Source: Bacteroidales bacterium
GTDB lineage: Bacteria; Bacteroidota; Bacteroidia; Bacteroidales; UBA932
Direction: 5' to 3'
Length of the DNA stretch: 8,331 nt
NCBI GenBank assembly: GCA_017509375.1
Contig: JAFWPT010000482.1
Location: 1 to 8,331, forward strand
Made by a program: the position numbers and the translations under genes. Below are positions 6,135 through 8,331 of this stretch, in pieces; positions within the stretch are counted from its first letter, which is position 1, and the number at the start of each line of letters is the position of its first letter. Below the pieces are notes generated by a model. It was not told the origin of the DNA, ran no database searches, and worked only from the letters and a program-made list of their open reading frames with translations.

Positions 6135-6458
6135 ATGGAAAACAAAATACCGAACAACACTATCACGAGGGACATCAAAGACCTCGCCGCCCCCACGGGC
6201 AACATTTACGAGACAACCGTAATCCTGGCCCAGAGGGCTAACCAGATTGCCCTCGCCGAGAAAAAAGAGCTCAACAAGCGCCTCGAAGAGTTCCGCAACG
6301 AGCGTGACACCATGGAAGAGACCTTCGAGAACAAAGAGCAGATTGAGATATCCAAGTATTTCGAGCGCCAGCCCAAACCCAGTCTGGTAGCAATCTCCGA
6401 ATTCGAGGACGGCGAACTGTCGTTCCGCTTTGCAAAGACTGACGGAAAATCCGAATAA
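6135..6458 (+). CDS. rpoZ: RNA polymerase omega subunit (Rpb6-like, Bacteroidota type)
   Basis: Omega is the small RNA polymerase subunit that clamps the C-terminus of beta-prime and aids enzyme assembly. The protein has 107 residues, longer than the about 70-90 of many bacteria and typical of the Bacteroidota form. The omega/Rpb6 core is GNIYETTVILAQRANQIAL (22-40), equivalent to the Y/F-E, A-R-A-x-Q pattern of other omegas, preceded by NTITRDIKDL (8-17) and followed by a charged helix (43-75) and the phylum-typical EQIEISKYFERQPKPSLVAI (68-87). AGGA at 6129-6132 is only 2 nt from the ATG, a poor Shine-Dalgarno spacing. The gene sits 33 nt after bamD, behind a palindrome, and 9 nt before recN. 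I recall bamD-rpoZ adjacency as common in Bacteroidales, which supports the call. Confidence 0.87.
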   Translation: MENKIPNNTITRDIKDLAAPTGNIYETTVILAQRANQIALAEKKELNKRLEEFRNERDTMEETFENKEQIEISKYFERQPKPSLVAISEFEDGELSFRFAKTDGKSE

Positions 6459-6467
6459 GGTTCCGCA

Positions 6468-8084
6468 ATGCTGCGCAGCCTTCACATACGCAATTACATT
6501 CTCATAGACTCTCTGGACATCAAGTTTCCGGAGGGTCTTGTAATCATTACCGGACAGACCGGCGCAGGCAAGTCCATCTTACTTGGCGCTCTAGGTTTGC
6601 TGGCAGGAGACAAAGCCGAGCCGTCCATGATTTCCGACGGCGCTGAAAATTGCGTGGTGGAAGGTGAATTCGACACTCCCGACGGCCCCCGCATCATAAG
6701 GAGGGTGCTGTATTCCTCCGGCCGTTCCAGAAGTTTCATAGACGACTGCCCTGTACAACTGCAGGAACTCACTGCCCTTTGCTCTACCCTGATAGACATT
6801 CACTCCCAGCATAACAGTTTGCTGCTTACGGACAAGCATTTCCAGCTTTCGCTGCTGGACCGCTTCGCGGGCAACGAGGCCCTGCTGGACGGGTACCATA
6901 AGAACTGGAGAGCCCTGGCAGAATGCCGCAAGGAACTGGAAAACGTTCTGGACAGCTTGAGCAGAAGCAAGGCCGAACGAGATTATAACGAAGCCCAGTT
7001 CCTCGAACTCAGCGCCGCCGGGCTCCAGGACGATGAACTGCCCCGGCTGGAAGAAGAGCAGAAGGCCCTGGCCAACGCCGAGCAGATACGGGAAAGGCTG
7101 GACACGGCGCTTTGCATCTTCCGCCCGAGGGAACAGGAAAGCATGAGCGAATCGCTGCGGGATGCCCGCAAGTCCCTGGACCAGGCAGGCAGGTTTTTGC
7201 CTGACCTTTTGCCTTTGTGCGAACGCCTGGAATCGGCCCGGATAGAGTTGGAAGACATTTTTGCCGAGGCGGAAGATGCCGCTGAGCGTATAGATGTGTC
7301 CGGAGACCGCCTGGCCGCCGTAGAAGAGCGGCTTTCCCTGCTATACCGGCTCATGGCGAAACATTCCTGCGGCAGCATTGAAGAACTCATCCAGGCGCGC
7401 GAACGCTTCGGCAGTGCGGCTGCAAGTACCGAAGAGCTGGAAGAACTCAGGGACAAGCTGCAAAAGCGCCTTGCATTGCTGCAGAATGCCCTCGACGAGT
7501 ATAGCGGAAAGCTGTCGTCCGCCAGGAGCAAAGCCGCCCCGCGGTTTGCGGCGGACATTGAAGCGAATCTCAAGTACCTGGAACTGGACCGCGCCAGCTT
7601 CCAGGTGGAACTCTTGCCCATCGCCCCCGGAGCTGACGGTTCAGATGCCGTATGCTTCAAGTTCGCCGCCGACGGAAGGAACGGAATGGACGTGGCGAAG
7701 TGTGCCTCCGGAGGTGAGATTTCCCGTATCATGTTGAGTCTCAAAGCCATGATGGCACGGTTCAAAGGCATGCCGACACTGATTTTTGACGAGATAGACA
7801 GCGGTGTGTCCGGCAGCGTGGCCGACAAGATGGGATCCATGATATGCCGTATGGGTGAAACCATGCAGGTCATCTCTATCACCCACCTGCCTCAGGTCGC
7901 AGCCAAAGGCTCCGCCCATTTCGTAGTGGAAAAGCAGTTCGATGCCTCCAGCGGCCGCAGTACCTCCGGAATACATCAGGTAGCCGGAGACGAAAGGGTC
8001 TCGGAAATTGCCCGCCTGCTCAGCGGTGCCAGCATTACGCCGGAGGCTCTTGCCAATGCCAGGTCCCTGCTTAGCGATACTTGA
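6468..8084 (+). CDS. recN: DNA repair protein RecN
   Basis: RecN is an SMC-like ATPase that gathers and protects DNA ends during recombinational repair of double-strand breaks, in the cytosol on the nucleoid. The 538 residues are slightly short for the family (about 550-570). The N-terminal half-ATPase has MLRSLHIRNYILID (1-14), Walker A G29-Q-T-G-A-G-K35-S36 and the Q-loop region DIHSQHNSLLL (110-120, Q114). Residues about 150-345 form an antiparallel coiled coil rich in Glu, Arg and Leu. The C-terminal half has the ABC signature ASGGEISR (413-420), Walker B LIFDEIDSGVSG (438-449, D441 and E442) and the H-loop SITHLPQVA (470-478, H473). All catalytic elements are present. Position 30 is Gln where most RecN have Glu (GETGAGKS). 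The start is the only one that keeps the first strand; it follows rpoZ by 9 nt and precedes the next gene by 6 nt. Confidence 0.97.
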   Translation: MLRSLHIRNYILIDSLDIKFPEGLVIITGQTGAGKSILLGALGLLAGDKAEPSMISDGAENCVVEGEFDTPDGPRIIRRVLYSSGRSRSFIDDCPVQLQELTALCSTLIDIHSQHNSLLLTDKHFQLSLLDRFAGNEALLDGYHKNWRALAECRKELENVLDSLSRSKAERDYNEAQFLELSAAGLQDDELPRLEEEQKALANAEQIRERLDTALCIFRPREQESMSESLRDARKSLDQAGRFLPDLLPLCERLESARIELEDIFAEAEDAAERIDVSGDRLAAVEERLSLLYRLMAKHSCGSIEELIQARERFGSAAASTEELEELRDKLQKRLALLQNALDEYSGKLSSARSKAAPRFAADIEANLKYLELDRASFQVELLPIAPGADGSDAVCFKFAADGRNGMDVAKCASGGEISRIMLSLKAMMARFKGMPTLIFDEIDSGVSGSVADKMGSMICRMGETMQVISITHLPQVAAKGSAHFVVEKQFDASSGRSTSGIHQVAGDERVSEIARLLSGASITPEALANARSLLSDT

Positions 8085-8090
8085 TGCATT

Positions 8091-8331
8091 ATGGCCAGGT
8101 CCCGCACAAAGCCCAAAGACATGGAGACTTTCAGGCGTCTCCTTCAGACGCATGACCTGAAAGCGACACCTCAACGCATTGCAGTCCACAGCGTGATGAT
8201 GAAATTGATTCACGCCAGCGCGGAAAGCGTGTACGACGCCATCAAGGCAGAAGGGCTTTGCAAGATTACAAAGTCCTCGGTGTACAACATTCTTTCGGGG
8301 CTGGCCGACGAGGGCATTTACGCCCGACGCA
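8091..8331 (+). CDS. Fur-family transcriptional regulator (partial, N-terminal)
   Basis: The first 80 residues of a Fur-superfamily regulator, dimeric winged-helix repressors that sense Fe2+, Zn2+ or peroxide; the window ends before the metal-binding dimerisation domain. Visible are HDLKATPQRIAVHSVM (21-36; the LT/TPQR motif of helix 2), H41-A-S-A-E-S-VYDAI (the HPTAEELY-like segment) and the recognition helix with TKSSVYNILSGLADEGI (60-76). H41 aligns with the regulatory-metal ligand of PerR, but subtype (Fur, PerR or Zur) cannot be settled without the cut C-terminus. ATG 8091 starts 6 nt after the recN stop, in the same frame as recN; M11 (8121) is a possible alternative start. No ribosome-binding site is seen, so coupling to recN translation is likely. 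The company of recN and trxB would suit PerR, which is only inference. Confidence 0.87.
   Translation, partial: MARSRTKPKDMETFRRLLQTHDLKATPQRIAVHSVMMKLIHASAESVYDAIKAEGLCKITKSSVYNILSGLADEGIYARR

Noticed and set aside
6983..7882. Long 299-residue open frame on the minus strand
   Set aside because: It is antisense to recN, very rich in Ser, Arg and Ala as expected for a shadow of GC-rich codons, and shows no domain. RecN motifs on the plus strand explain the region.
8084..8152. Short frame from an ATG overlapping the recN stop (TGATG)
   Set aside because: It ends after about 22 codons and has no family features; ATG 8091 in another frame encodes a Fur-type helix-turn-helix.
1..8331. Defence system, mobile element, CRISPR array, tRNA or other RNA gene
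   Set aside because: Every stretch is accounted for by housekeeping genes or gaps of at most 43 bp. No transposase, spaced repeats or cloverleaf-like sequence was seen.

Overview
The window looks like chromosomal housekeeping DNA from a Bacteroidota member, probably of the order Bacteroidales. The signs are: TAnnTTTG-type -7 promoter boxes in front of nadK, pdxJ and the ompH-like gene; few Shine-Dalgarno sequences; lineage-specific versions of several proteins (PdxJ starting [16 protein letters not shown], a 107-residue omega/Rpb6-like RNA polymerase subunit, TrxB with VRRD instead of HRRD); and the bamD-rpoZ neighbourhood. The DNA is moderately GC-rich. Genus cannot be decided from this sequence alone.

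Layout: a minus-strand nadK (NAD kinase, C-terminus cut by the window start) is divergent from pdxJ across a 43-bp gap. That gap carries two head-to-head, overlapping promoter boxes. From pdxJ on, all nine genes run on the plus strand with almost no spare DNA: pdxJ, a lipoprotein version of the OmpH/Skp periplasmic chaperone with its own promoter candidate, a GT4-like glycosyltransferase, a secreted type-1 periplasmic-binding-fold protein (LpoA-like candidate), trxB, bamD, rpoZ, recN and the start of a Fur-family regulator (cut by the window end). Neighbours overlap by 1 or 4 nt at three junctions, and three more junctions are 6-9 nt apart. Only the pdxJ-ompH gap (41 bp) and the bamD-rpoZ gap (33 bp) leave room for control elements, and each contains a short perfect inverted repeat. 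No stretch over 300 bp lacks a gene. I see no RNA gene, mobile element, CRISPR array or clear intrinsic terminator.

Functional reading: the left end makes two cofactors (NADP and pyridoxal phosphate). The middle is mainly cell-envelope biogenesis (OmpH/Skp, glycosyltransferase, LpoA-like protein, BamD) with a thioredoxin reductase inside it. The right end is transcription (omega), DNA double-strand-break repair (RecN) and a metal- or peroxide-responsive regulator. I did not find a novel defence or mobile system. The most interesting points are regulatory: the overlapping divergent promoters with an apparently leaderless pdxJ, the two palindromes in the only real gaps, and the tightly coupled glycosyltransferase/LpoA-like/trxB/bamD string.
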